Shown here: one piece after another, positions 32,174-40,515 of the stretch | Numbering within the stretch: position 1 is the stretch's first letter | Layout of the letters: the number at the start of each line of letters is the position of its first letter | NCBI GenBank assembly: GCA_017463585.1 | Contig: JAFTOX010000015.1 | Coordinates: 1 to 42,912, forward strand | Direction: 5' to 3' | DNA: 42,912 nt | DNA from: Rikenellaceae bacterium | Lineage (GTDB): Bacteria > Bacteroidota > Bacteroidia > Bacteroidales > Rikenellaceae | Notes under the pieces: generated by a model | Database searches by the model: none | What the model saw: only the letters and a program-made list of their open reading frames with translations | Told to the model about the DNA's origin: nothing | Translations under genes and position numbers: made by a program

Positions 32174-33754
32174 ATGAAGATTGCACTTGCCCAACTTAAC
32201 TACACCGTCGGTGATGTCGAGGGCAACGCTTCGAAGGTTATCGAGGCTATCGAACAGGCTAAACAGAAGAATGTCGACTTGGTTATCTTTGCCGAGCAGG
32301 CTCTGAGCGGTACGCCCGCTTACGATCTGCTCAACAAGGCTACGTTTGTCGAATTGTGCGAAGAGGAGCTGGAGCGTATTGCCGAGCATTGCGACTCGCT
32401 GACCGCCATTGTGGGCTCGCCCGTTGCGGGTGACGAGGGTACGGTGAGCGCGGCAGTGATTATCGAGCGCGGTGAGATTACCCGCCGTATCGCTAAGCAA
32501 TATGTCGATTATCGTGATGAGATGGGCTATATCCGCCCCTCGACCGGCCCCGAGGTGATCACCGTTGCAGGTGAGCAGGTGGCTGTGGTTGTGGGCAACG
32601 ATTTGGTGCGTGTGCGCGACTGCGATCAGTCGGTGACCACGATCATCAATATCAATGCTCGTCGTTTCCGTAAGCGTGTGTTGGAGGCTCGCTACGAGAA
32701 GTTCCACCACATTGCATACGTCGAAGGTAAGAACTTGGTTTTCGTGAACCACGTGGGCGGCTCGACCGATATGGTTTATGATGGCACGTCGTCGGTCTAT
32801 GATTCGAAGGGCGAATTGGTGCTGCTGCTCGATACGTTCAATGAGGATTTCAAGGTTTGTGACCTCGGCGCACAGAACGAGCCGATTGCAACGCCTTTCT
32901 CGTACTATCAGAACCGCACGCGCAACCTCTACGACGCAATCAAGTGTGGCTTGAAGGACTACTTCGAGAAGAATGGCTACGAGAAGGCCTGCGTGGGTCT
33001 GTCGGGTGGTATCGACTCGTCGGTGGTGCTGTCGATTGCGGTTGATGCGCTGGGTGTCGAGAATGTGCGTGCGATGATGATGCCGTCGCAGTTCTCGTCG
33101 GATCACTCGGTTGAGGACGCAGTGAAGTTGGCTGAGAATTTGGGTGTTGAGTACAACGTGGTGCCTATCACGGAGGCTTACAAGAGTATCGTCGAGTCGT
33201 TGATGCCCGTTGTGGGTGGTACGCCCTTCGACGCTACCGAGGAGAATATTCAGGCTCGTATCCGTACGATTATGCTGATGGCATTGCAGAATAAGCAGAA
33301 TTATCTGATGCTCAACTCGTCGAACAAGAGCGAGAATGCGCTGGGCTGGTGTACGCTCTATGGCGACACGGCGGGTGCAATCAGCATCACGGGCGACGTC
33401 TATAAGAGTGAGATCTATGACTTGGCTCGCTATATCAACCGCGAGAGTGAGGTTATTCCCGAAAACATTTTGAACAAGGAGCCGTCGTCGGAGCTGTATG
33501 CCGGTCAGAAGGATTCGGATCTGCTGCCTCCCTACGAGGTTGTTGATGCGATTCTGTATCGTATGATTGAGCGCGGTCAGCACCGCGAGGAGATCATCAA
33601 TGCAGGCTTCGACGCCGAGGTGGTGCATAAGATCCACAAGATGGTGATGCGCAACGAGAAGAAGCGTTTCCAATTCTGCCCGATGTTGCGTCTGTCGAGC
33701 TGCACGCTCGGTTGCGACCGTGTGCTGCCGCTGACCAACAAATATGGCGACTAA
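32174..33754 (+). CDS. nadE: NAD synthetase with a degenerate N-terminal glutaminase domain
   Basis: 526 residues. The C-terminal synthetase half (about 265-526) is intact: LSGGIDSSVVLS (ATP-PPi loop), SSNKSENALGWCTLYGD, and the late KEPSSEL and DSDLLPPYEVVDAIL. It adenylates nicotinate adenine dinucleotide and amidates it to NAD+. The N-terminal nitrilase-type domain (1-~250) should supply ammonia from glutamine. E41 (VIFAEQALSG) and a lysine near 108 are present, but the nucleophile region that normally reads ICED is VVGND (139-143), with glycine at the cysteine position. The enzyme may be ammonia-dependent, or another cysteine (C150) may serve. The gene starts the block that continues with rseC and rnf. 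Confidence 0.88.
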   Translation: MKIALAQLNYTVGDVEGNASKVIEAIEQAKQKNVDLVIFAEQALSGTPAYDLLNKATFVELCEEELERIAEHCDSLTAIVGSPVAGDEGTVSAAVIIERGEITRRIAKQYVDYRDEMGYIRPSTGPEVITVAGEQVAVVVGNDLVRVRDCDQSVTTIININARRFRKRVLEARYEKFHHIAYVEGKNLVFVNHVGGSTDMVYDGTSSVYDSKGELVLLLDTFNEDFKVCDLGAQNEPIATPFSYYQNRTRNLYDAIKCGLKDYFEKNGYEKACVGLSGGIDSSVVLSIAVDALGVENVRAMMMPSQFSSDHSVEDAVKLAENLGVEYNVVPITEAYKSIVESLMPVVGGTPFDATEENIQARIRTIMLMALQNKQNYLMLNSSNKSENALGWCTLYGDTAGAISITGDVYKSEIYDLARYINRESEVIPENILNKEPSSELYAGQKDSDLLPPYEVVDAILYRMIERGQHREEIINAGFDAEVVHKIHKMVMRNEKKRFQFCPMLRLSSCTLGCDRVLPLTNKYGD

Positions 33755-33791
33755 TTCCAAAAGGCTGATCAACACAACAATCGACTGAGCA

Positions 33792-34214
33792 ATGGCAAAG
33801 CAGAAACCCATAGAACACGTCGGAGTGGTCGAGGCCATCGAGGGGGATATGATCCTTGTGAAGATCGTGGCCGAGAGCGCGTGTGCTTCGTGTGCGGCGC
33901 GTTCGGCGTGCGGTATGAGCGAATCGACCGATAAGCAGATCGAGGTGCATACACGCGAGGCAGCCAGCTATTCGGTGGGTGAGCGATGTGTGGTGTCGGT
34001 CGAACGTGCAGCGGGATTGAAGGCGGTGGTGCTGGCCTACTGTATGCCGTTGTTGGTGATGCTGGTAGTGCTTGTCGCCTGCTCGGCAGCAGGACTGAGT
34101 GATGGGGTAGCGGCTGTGGCGGCTTTGGGCGTCGTGGTCGCTTACTATTTTGGAGTGCGCCTACTGAGATCGAAAATCGAAACTAATATCATATTTAAAA
34201 TCAAAAAACAGTAA
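33792..34214 (+). CDS. rseC: RseC/MucC-family positive regulator, Rnf-linked
   Basis: 140 residues. A cysteine-rich N-terminal region (VAESACASCAARSACGMSE, about 27-45) gives C-x2-C and a later C, and a basic/hydrophobic stretch follows. Two membrane helices come next (about 76-100 and 103-127). This matches the SoxR-reducing-system protein RseC, which in many bacteria is encoded with the Rnf complex and probably helps its assembly or reduces SoxR. Its stop codon overlaps the rnfB start by one base (TAATG), implying coupled translation. nadE ends 37 bases before. Confidence 0.85.
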   Translation: MAKQKPIEHVGVVEAIEGDMILVKIVAESACASCAARSACGMSESTDKQIEVHTREAASYSVGERCVVSVERAAGLKAVVLAYCMPLLVMLVVLVACSAAGLSDGVAAVAALGVVVAYYFGVRLLRSKIETNIIFKIKKQ

Positions 34215-35152
34215 TGGAAGATTGGGTAATGGTTCTTATTTGGACCGTAGTAACGCTGAGTGCGTTGGGTGCCCTTGCGGCTTTGATTCTGTACTTCGTG
34301 GCACAGAAGTTCAAGGTTGAGGAGGATCCGCGTATCGACGAGGTGGAGAAGATGCTGCCGGGTGCAAACTGCGGCGGTTGCGGCTTCGCCGGTTGTCGCG
34401 GATTGGCCACTGCACTTGTGCAAAACGATGACATCTCGGCATTGTACTGCTCGGCAGCAGGTGCTGAGACGATGAAGAAGATCGCCGCTTACTTAGGTAA
34501 GGTTGCCCCCGAAAAGGAGCCGCAGGTTGCTGTGGTTCGTTGCGGTGGCACGTGCGAGAAACGCCCTCGTACCAACCGTTTTGATGGCGCACAGTCGTGT
34601 GCTGTTGTGGCGTCGTTGTACGTCGGTGAGACGGCTTGCTCGTATGGCTGTTTGGGTCTGGGCGACTGCGTTGCGGCTTGTACGTTCGGCGCAATCAAGA
34701 AGAATCCCGAAACGGGCTTGGTTGAGGTCGATGCCGACAAGTGTACCGCTTGTGGCGCCTGCGTCAAGGCTTGTCCGAAGGGTGTGATCGAGCTGCGTAA
34801 GAAGTGGCCGAAGAATCGCGGTGTCTATGTTTCGTGCGTTAGCCACGACAAGGGTGCAGCGGTTATGAAGGCTTGTAAGGCTGGTTGCATCGGCTGCTCG
34901 AAGTGCGTTAAGGCTTGTCCGTTCGATGCGATTAAGGTCGAGGGTAATCTGGCATACATCGATCCCGCAAAGTGTAAATTGTGTCGTAAGTGTGTAGCCG
35001 AGTGTCCTACGGGTGCAATCGTAGCGGTGAACTTCCCTCCCGCACCTGTTAAGCCCGCAGAGCCTAAGGTGGTAGCTCCCAAAGCTGAGGCTGTGAAGGT
35101 CGAGGTGAAGAAGGAGGAGGCACAGAAGGCTGCAACCGAAACCAAAGAATAA
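34214..35152 (+). CDS. rnfB: Rnf electron transport complex subunit RnfB
   Basis: 312 residues. One N-terminal membrane helix (about 3-25), then CGGCGFAGC (the Fe4S4 site conserved in RnfB). Several ferredoxin-type motifs follow: CLGLGDCVAAC, CTACGACVKAC, CIGCSKCVKAC and CKLCRKCVAEC, giving multiple [4Fe-4S] clusters. RnfB takes electrons from ferredoxin for the complex. The last ~40 residues are Ala/Lys/Glu/Pro-rich and probably flexible, a feature seen in Bacteroidetes. rnfC follows after 19 bases. Confidence 0.93.
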   Translation: MEDWVMVLIWTVVTLSALGALAALILYFVAQKFKVEEDPRIDEVEKMLPGANCGGCGFAGCRGLATALVQNDDISALYCSAAGAETMKKIAAYLGKVAPEKEPQVAVVRCGGTCEKRPRTNRFDGAQSCAVVASLYVGETACSYGCLGLGDCVAACTFGAIKKNPETGLVEVDADKCTACGACVKACPKGVIELRKKWPKNRGVYVSCVSHDKGAAVMKACKAGCIGCSKCVKACPFDAIKVEGNLAYIDPAKCKLCRKCVAECPTGAIVAVNFPPAPVKPAEPKVVAPKAEAVKVEVKKEEAQKAATETKE

Positions 35153-35171
35153 CGAAGAAAAGCTGTAAGAT

Positions 35172-36512
35172 ATGAAGAGTTTTCCTATTGGCGGTGTTCA
35201 TCCGTCAGAGAATAAATTGAGCCGCGAGCAGGCCATCGAGGTCTTGGCGTTGCCCGATACCGTTACGGTGCTCCTGTCGCAGCATATCGGCGCTCCCGCT
35301 GTGGCTAAGGTTGCTAAGGGCGACAAGGTGCTTACGGGTCAGTTGATCGCCGAGGCTGGTGGTTTCGTGTCGAGCAACATTCACTCGCCCATTTCGGGTA
35401 CGGTAACGGCTGTCGATCTGGTAGTTAATGGTGCAGGTCTGCGCCAGCCCGCAATCACCATCAAGCGCGAAGGCGACGAGTGGGCTGAGGGTATCGACCT
35501 CTCGAAGGAGGTTGTACGCGAGTGCAAGTTGGAGCCCAAGGAGATCGTTGCAAAGATCCAGGCGGCAGGTATTGTCGGTATGGGTGGTGCAACGTTCCCT
35601 GCACACGTTAAGTTGAGCGTTCCCCCGGGCAAGAAGGCTGAGTTCCTGATCATCAACGGTGTTGAGTGCGAGCCCTATCTGACCTCGGACCACCGCGTGA
35701 TGTTGGAGCGCGGCGAGGAGTTGCTCGCAGGTGTAACGATCTTGGCTAAGGCACTCGGTGTCGAGAAGTCGTATGTAGGTATCGAGAATAATAAGCCCGA
35801 TGCAATCGCTCACTTGCAGAAGTTGGCTGCGTCGTTTGCAGGTATCGAGATCGTACCTTTGAAGGTTCAGTATCCTCAGGGTGGTGAGAAGCAGTTGATC
35901 GCTGCTATCACGGGTCGTGAGGTTCCGTCGGGTGCGCTGCCTATCGACGTAGGTGCAGTTGTTCAGAACGCTTCGACGGCTGTGGCTGTATATGAGGCAG
36001 TTCAGAAGAATAAGCCGCTGATCGAGCGCGTTGTAACGGTTACGGGTAAGAGCGTTAAGTCGCCCAAGAACCTTCTGGCACGTGTGGGTACTCCCATCTC
36101 GACGTTGTTGGAGGCTGCGGGTGGTCTGCCCGAGGACGCAGGTAAGGTGATCAATGGTGGCCCGATGATGGGTCGCGCAATGGTGAACCTCGATGCTCCC
36201 GTAACGAAGGGTACTTCGGGTGTGCTCGTAATGAGTGGCGAGGAGGCTGAGCGTCAGCCCGCATCGCAGTGTATCAAGTGCGCTAAGTGCGTTTCGGCTT
36301 GCCCGATGGGCTTGGAGCCCTATCTGATCAGCAAGATGTCGCGTCGTCAGATGTGGGAGCCGCTGGAAGCAGAGCGTATTGCCGACTGTATCGAGTGCGG
36401 GTGCTGTATGTTCACCTGCCCCGCAAACCTGCCTTTGTTGGACTATATCCGTCTGGGTAAGGCGAAGGTTATGGGTATTATGCGCGCACGTGCCGCAGCA
36501 CAGAAGAAATAG
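35172..36512 (+). CDS. rnfC: Rnf electron transport complex subunit RnfC
   Basis: 446 residues. It holds the NADH/FMN-binding site. The start IGGVHPSENKLSREQAIEVL fits the family, followed by a segment like the Complex I 51-kDa subunit: GMGGATFPAHVKLSVPPGKKAEFLIINGVECEPYLTSDH (about 134-172). Two [4Fe-4S] motifs lie near the C-terminus: CIKCAKCVSACP (about 370-381) and CIECGCCMFTCP (about 411-422). It is the peripheral cytoplasmic subunit and pairs with RnfB. The gene is shorter than in enterobacteria, which carry a long C-terminal extension. Confidence 0.95.
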   Translation: MKSFPIGGVHPSENKLSREQAIEVLALPDTVTVLLSQHIGAPAVAKVAKGDKVLTGQLIAEAGGFVSSNIHSPISGTVTAVDLVVNGAGLRQPAITIKREGDEWAEGIDLSKEVVRECKLEPKEIVAKIQAAGIVGMGGATFPAHVKLSVPPGKKAEFLIINGVECEPYLTSDHRVMLERGEELLAGVTILAKALGVEKSYVGIENNKPDAIAHLQKLAASFAGIEIVPLKVQYPQGGEKQLIAAITGREVPSGALPIDVGAVVQNASTAVAVYEAVQKNKPLIERVVTVTGKSVKSPKNLLARVGTPISTLLEAAGGLPEDAGKVINGGPMMGRAMVNLDAPVTKGTSGVLVMSGEEAERQPASQCIKCAKCVSACPMGLEPYLISKMSRRQMWEPLEAERIADCIECGCCMFTCPANLPLLDYIRLGKAKVMGIMRARAAAQKK

Positions 36513-36539
36513 TGAAACTTAGAAAGTGAATTAAAAACT

Positions 36540-37520
36540 ATGGATAAGAAATTAATCGTTGCACCGTCGCCCCACGTTCACGGTCCGGAATCGACTCAGC
36601 GCATTATGCGTGATGTGCTGATCGCATTGGCTCCCGCGTTGGTGGTATCGGTGATCGTTTATGGCTGGACGACGTTGCTCGTTACGGCTGTGTCGGTGCT
36701 CAGCTGTGTGCTGTTTGAGTACCTGATCCAGAAATATCTGATCAAAGGCCCCTCGACCATCGGCAATCTGTCGGCTGTGGTTACGGGTGTGCTGCTGGCG
36801 TTCAACTTGCCCGCATCGATTCCCGTTTGGATCGTAGTGATTGGCGCGTTGGTAGCTATCGGTATCGGTAAGATGACCTTTGGTGGTATCGGTAAAAACC
36901 CCTTCAACCCCGCATTGGTTGGTCGTGTGTTCTTGCTGATCTCGTTCCCCGTTCAGATGACTTCGACGGCATTCTCGACCGAGAAGTTGGCTGACGTTTG
37001 CTCGGGTGCTACTCCGCTGGCATTCGTTAAGGAGGGCTTGAAGAGCGGTACGCCCGCAAGCGAACTGATGGCTCAGATCAACTATGGCGATCTGTTGCTC
37101 GGCTTCAAGGCAGGTTCGTTTGGTGAGGTTGCGGCTCTGTTGCTGCTGGTTGGCTTCGCTTACCTGCTGATCCGCAAGGTGATCACTTGGCATATCCCCG
37201 TTGCAGTTTTGGGCTCGATGGCAGTGTTCAGCGGCATTCTGTTCCTCGTTAATCCCGAGGCATATATGTCGCCTCTGTTCCACCTGCTGACCGGAGGTGC
37301 AATCTTGGGTTCGGTCTATATGGCTACCGACTACTCGACCTCGCCTATGACCACTAAGGGTATGTTGATCTATGGTGCAGGTATCGGCGTGATCACGATG
37401 TTGATCCGTACTTGGGGTGCATATCCCGAGGGTATGTCGTTCGCAATTCTGATTATGAATGCGGTGGCTTGCCTGCTCAATAAGTATATCAAACCCCGCC
37501 GTTTCGGCGCTAAGAAATAA
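36540..37520 (+). CDS. rnfD: Rnf electron transport complex subunit RnfD
   Basis: 326 residues, about nine to ten membrane helices. The flavinylation site is CSGATPLAF (T158), where FMN is covalently attached by ApbE. The early loop HVHGPESTQRIMRDV, the GKNPFNPALVGRVFL segment (about 118-133) and YMATDYSTSPMTTKGMLIYGAGIG (about 260-283) are family landmarks. RnfD sits in the membrane and carries electrons toward RnfG while coupled to Na+ or H+ transport. Confidence 0.95.
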   Translation: MDKKLIVAPSPHVHGPESTQRIMRDVLIALAPALVVSVIVYGWTTLLVTAVSVLSCVLFEYLIQKYLIKGPSTIGNLSAVVTGVLLAFNLPASIPVWIVVIGALVAIGIGKMTFGGIGKNPFNPALVGRVFLLISFPVQMTSTAFSTEKLADVCSGATPLAFVKEGLKSGTPASELMAQINYGDLLLGFKAGSFGEVAALLLLVGFAYLLIRKVITWHIPVAVLGSMAVFSGILFLVNPEAYMSPLFHLLTGGAILGSVYMATDYSTSPMTTKGMLIYGAGIGVITMLIRTWGAYPEGMSFAILIMNAVACLLNKYIKPRRFGAKK

Positions 37521-37533
37521 GGAGGACGCAGAG

Positions 37534-38232
37534 ATGAAGAGTTCATTGAAAAATATGGTTGTGGTGCTGTTTAGCATCACGCTGATCGCGTCGCTCTGCG
37601 TAGGTTTGGTCAATAAGATCACCTTCGAACCTATCGAGAAGGCTAAGGCGGAGAATATCCAGAAGGCGTTGAAGAACGTACTGCCCGAGTTCGACGCAAG
37701 TGAAGAGAAGGCAATGACCGTTGATGAGCTGCCCGTGATTGTTCACACCGCAAAGCAGGGTGAGCAGGTAGTGGGTTACGCTGTTGAGACGATGACTACG
37801 AAGGGTTTTAGCGGTGTGTTCCGTCTGATGGTAGGCTTCCGCGCTTCGGGCGAGGTCTATAATATCAACGTTTTGGAGCACAGCGAGACCCCGGGTCTGG
37901 GTAGCAAGATGGGCGATGAGGGCAACTCGTTGCTCGTAAGTTTCAAGGATAAGAATCCCGCCAATATGAAGCAGCCGCTGGCCGTTGTCAAGGACGGTGG
38001 TGATGTTCAGGCGCTGACCGCAGCGACCATCTCGTCGCGTGCTTATGTTGATGCGGTTGTACGTGCATACAATGCAGTTCAGCAGATTAAGGGTGGTGCA
38101 AATGTGGTAACAGGTGCAACCTCGAACTCGACCGAGTGGAGTGAGGGTGAGCCCGCCGCAGAGCAGGCTACTGCTGAGGAGGCTGCCGAAACCGTAAATG
38201 AGGAGACTCAGAAAGGAGAGGACAATGAATAA
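37534..38232 (+). CDS. rnfG: Rnf electron transport complex subunit RnfG
   Basis: 232 residues. One N-terminal membrane helix, then the FMN-binding domain with the flavinylation site ALTAATISS (T165; in most RnfG the motif is S/T-G-A-T). ETPGLGSKMGDEGN (about 118-131) is conserved. The last ~35 residues are acidic and Ala/Glu/Thr-rich. The ATG at 37534 was chosen because it places the membrane helix at the N-terminus; an in-frame start 75 bases upstream would run inside rnfD. The rnfE start overlaps the last 8 bases, typical of coupled translation. Confidence 0.93.
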   Translation: MKSSLKNMVVVLFSITLIASLCVGLVNKITFEPIEKAKAENIQKALKNVLPEFDASEEKAMTVDELPVIVHTAKQGEQVVGYAVETMTTKGFSGVFRLMVGFRASGEVYNINVLEHSETPGLGSKMGDEGNSLLVSFKDKNPANMKQPLAVVKDGGDVQALTAATISSRAYVDAVVRAYNAVQQIKGGANVVTGATSNSTEWSEGEPAAEQATAEEAAETVNEETQKGEDNE

Positions 38233-38812
38233 ATTGCAACTTATCACTAAGGGTATTCTGAAAGAGAACCCGACGTTTGTGCTGATTTTGGGTATGTGCC
38301 CCACGCTGGCAACAACCACTTCGGCTATCAACGGTATGGGTATGGGTGCGGCAACAATGGCTGTGCTGATTATGTCCAATATCGTGATTTCGCTCATCAA
38401 GAACCTCATTCCCGATAAGGTGCGCATTCCGGCATTTATCGTTGTGATTGCGTCGTTCGTAACGGTTATCCAGCTCTTGATGCAGGCATATCTGCCTTCG
38501 TTGTACCAGTCGCTGGGTATCTTCATTCCGCTGATCGTTGTGAACTGTATCATTCTGGGTCGTGCCGAGGCTTTCGCGTCGAAGAACAATGCTCTGGATT
38601 CGGCTCTCGATGGTCTGGGTATCGGCTTGGGCTTTACGCTGTCGCTGACGCTGATTGGTGCCGTTCGTGAGCTACTGGGTAGTGGCGCGATCTTCGGTCA
38701 GTCGCTTATCGCGGGCGACGGTATGCTGGTATTTGTGCTGGCTCCGGGTGGTTTCCTCGTGCTGGGCTATCTGATGGTTCTGTTCAATAAATTAACCGCT
38801 AAAAAGAAGTAA
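38225..38812 (+). CDS. rnfE: Rnf electron transport complex subunit RnfE
   Basis: 195 residues, six membrane helices. It begins [29 protein letters not shown], the RnfE/NqrD-type opening with the first cysteine for a membrane [2Fe-2S] cluster. A second cysteine lies in [18 protein letters not shown] (about 101-118). With RnfA it forms the membrane core that houses the cluster between its halves. The start at 38225 fits this conserved N-terminus and overlaps rnfG by 8 bases. rnfA follows after 2 bases. Confidence 0.93.
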   Translation: MNKLQLITKGILKENPTFVLILGMCPTLATTTSAINGMGMGAATMAVLIMSNIVISLIKNLIPDKVRIPAFIVVIASFVTVIQLLMQAYLPSLYQSLGIFIPLIVVNCIILGRAEAFASKNNALDSALDGLGIGLGFTLSLTLIGAVRELLGSGAIFGQSLIAGDGMLVFVLAPGGFLVLGYLMVLFNKLTAKKK

Positions 38813-38814
38813 CA

Positions 38815-39393
38815 ATGGAAGTATCATATTTCGCAATTATCATCGGTGCGATATTCGTCAATAATATCGTGCTGTCGCAGTTCCTCGGCATCTGCCCCTT
38901 CTTGGGTGTGTCGAGCAAGGTTGAGACTTCGTTGGGTATGAGTGCAGCCGTTACGTTCGTTATGGCAATTACGGCTGTGGTGGCTTGGTCGCTGCAAAAG
39001 TATGTGCTCGCACCGCTCTGCATCGAGTATATGCAGACCATTGTCTTCATCTTGGTGATCGCTGCATTGGTGCAGATGGTCGAAATCGTGTTGAAGAAGG
39101 TGAGCCCCGCGTTGTATCAGGCTCTGGGTATCTTCCTGCCGCTGATCACGACCAACTGTGCAGTGTTGGGTGTTGCTATCCTGCTGGTTCAGGAGCAGTA
39201 CAATCTGTTGCAGTCGGTGGTTTATTCGGTTTCGATCGCTCTGGGCTTCGGCCTGGCGTTGGTACTCTTCGCAGGTATCCGCGAGCGTTTGGAGTTGGAG
39301 GAGGTGCCTGAGGCATTCCGTGGTACGCCTATCGCACTGATTACCGCAGGTATTCTGGCAATGGCATTTATGGGTTTCTCGGGTCTGGTTTAA
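38815..39393 (+). CDS. rnfA: Rnf electron transport complex subunit RnfA
   Basis: 192 residues, six membrane helices. It is the homologue of NqrE. Landmarks are [35 protein letters not shown] (about 16-50, with the Cys ligand in ICPF) and [21 protein letters not shown] (about 112-132, second Cys). It ends with the hydrophobic FMGFSGLV. As the last gene of rseC-rnfBCDGEA, it is followed by an inverted repeat. Rnf couples ferredoxin oxidation to NAD+ reduction and ion pumping. Confidence 0.94.
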   Translation: MEVSYFAIIIGAIFVNNIVLSQFLGICPFLGVSSKVETSLGMSAAVTFVMAITAVVAWSLQKYVLAPLCIEYMQTIVFILVIAALVQMVEIVLKKVSPALYQALGIFLPLITTNCAVLGVAILLVQEQYNLLQSVVYSVSIALGFGLALVLFAGIRERLELEEVPEAFRGTPIALITAGILAMAFMGFSGLV

Positions 39394-39420
39394 TCCGACG
39401 CGAGAGCGACTGATAGAGTG

Positions 39421-39449
39421 CGAGCCGTCCCAAGATTGGGGCGGCTCGT
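39421..39449 (+). terminator. Hairpin after rnfA
   Basis: CGAGCCGTCCCAA pairs with TTGGGGCGGCTCG over 13 bp (one G-T pair) around GA. The following T-run is weak (TTCTATATATA), so it may also be an attenuating or mRNA-stabilising stem. Confidence 0.65.
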
Positions 39450-39494
39450 TCTATATATATAATAGGTGTCGGGTCGAGGTTGCAAAAAGATGTC

Positions 39495-39616
39495 CGAGGG
39501 TGGGGTCGTAGGTGTATCACTACAACTACCGGATTGTGCAAACAGAAAATATAACAAAAAGAGTGTATGTAAAACATATCAAAGATAAAAGAATTAGTTA
39601 CCTTTACCCACCCTCG
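39495..39616. repeat. Inverted repeat in the long spacer after rnfA
   Basis: CGAGGGTGGG (39495-39504) and CCCACCCTCG (39607-39616) are exact inverted copies 102 bases apart in an AT-rich spacer. No coding frame of note lies between them. They could close a structured RNA or mark a small element. Confidence 0.35.
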
Positions 39617-39657
39617 AACGTTAACCGAAAGGGCAACTATCGTGCCGAAATGTGGTA

Positions 39658-39690
39658 TTTGATATCTGAGAAAATAATTCACTATATTTG
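39658..39690 (+). promoter_or_regulatory. Promoter of the 39.7-kb short gene
   Basis: TTTG (39658-39661), a 21-base spacer and TATATTTG (39683-39690), 30 bases before the ATG at 39721. Confidence 0.55.
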
Positions 39691-39720
39691 TACGTTATTA
39701 GTCGAAAAATCACGAATAAA

Positions 39721-39990
39721 ATGAGAAGGATATTGCTGATTTTGGCTTTGTGCCTATGGTCAATTGGGGCTAAGGCGCAGAGCGCAACGACCGCACCAGT
39801 GGAGGTGAACGAGCGTGTCGGGCAGGCGATGAATGCGAGCGATTGGTTCGGGTTGGCGCGAATATATAGTGCTGAGAAAGAGAATATTGATCCCTTCTTG
39901 CGAACCTATGCCGAGAGCCTTTTGGCGACCTTCTCGCGTGTGGTGATCAATGCACGCACAATGCGCCTAAGTGTCGGGGAGCGACACTGA
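39721..39990 (+). pseudogene. 3'-truncated secreted protein, possibly a retropepsin-like protease remnant
   Basis: 89 residues. The signal peptide (MRRILLILALCLWSIGAKAQ) is normal. The segment VNERVGQAMNASDWFGLARIYSAEKENIDPFLRTYAESLLATFSR resembles, from memory, the N-terminal region of secreted Bacteroidetes proteins with a retropepsin-like aspartic protease domain, in which several hundred residues should follow. Here the reading frame turns into unrelated residues (VVINARTMRLSVGERH) and stops. The next gene, smpB, begins 61 bases later, so the protease part is absent. A hairpin AGTGTCG/CGACACT (39970-39988) covers the end. It could alternatively be a short real protein; the promoter is intact. 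Confidence 0.5.
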
Positions 39991-40027
39991 TAGTGGGGCG
40001 AAGAGTACGAATTTCGTAAAAAAGTAG

Positions 40028-40035
40028 TATCTTTG
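40028..40035 (+). promoter_or_regulatory. -7 box of smpB-tsaB
   Basis: TATCTTTG, 16 bases before the smpB start; no clear TTTG at 19-21 bases upstream. Confidence 0.4.
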
Positions 40036-40051
40036 TCCGTTGGAAAGAGTT

Positions 40052-40507
40052 ATGAGCGATTACAAAAACATAAATATTCGTAACAAACGCGCGACGTTCG
40101 ACTACGAGATCATCGAGCAGTTCACGGCGGGCATTGTGTTGGTCGGTACGGAGATCAAGTCGATCCGTCTGGGCAAAGCCTCGCTGACGGATTGCTACTG
40201 CTATTTCGATCGTGGTGAGTTGTATATTCGTGGTGTGAATATCAATGAGTACAAGTGGGGTACGTACAACAACCATATCCCCAAGCGCGACCGCAAGCTG
40301 TTGCTCAACCGCCGTGAGTTGAACAAACTCGAACGTGCGTTGCAGGATAAGGGTCTGACGGTCGTGGGTATGCGTATGTTCATCAGCGACAAGGGTTTGG
40401 CTAAGGTGGTGATCGGCTTGGCGCGCGGTCGCAAGAACTTCGACAAGCGCGAATATATTAAGGATAAGGACGCCCGTCGCGAAATGGATCGGGCGATGAA
40501 ACGATAG
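40052..40507 (+). CDS. smpB: SsrA-binding protein SmpB
   Basis: 151 residues. SmpB binds tmRNA and rescues stalled ribosomes. It shows [42 protein letters not shown], the family's beta-barrel core with the G-T-E-x-K-S motif, then [34 protein letters not shown] and the basic C-terminal tail ([18 protein letters not shown]) that enters the mRNA channel. The ATG at 40052 was used; a TTG four codons earlier is possible. The tmRNA gene is not in the window. Confidence 0.95.
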   Translation: MSDYKNINIRNKRATFDYEIIEQFTAGIVLVGTEIKSIRLGKASLTDCYCYFDRGELYIRGVNINEYKWGTYNNHIPKRDRKLLLNRRELNKLERALQDKGLTVVGMRMFISDKGLAKVVIGLARGRKNFDKREYIKDKDARREMDRAMKR

Positions 40508-40515
40508 AGTGCATT

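Noticed and set aside
32162..33838. A 558-codon minus-strand frame opposite nadE
   Set aside because: Antisense shadow of a clear NAD synthetase; composition is unlike a real protein.
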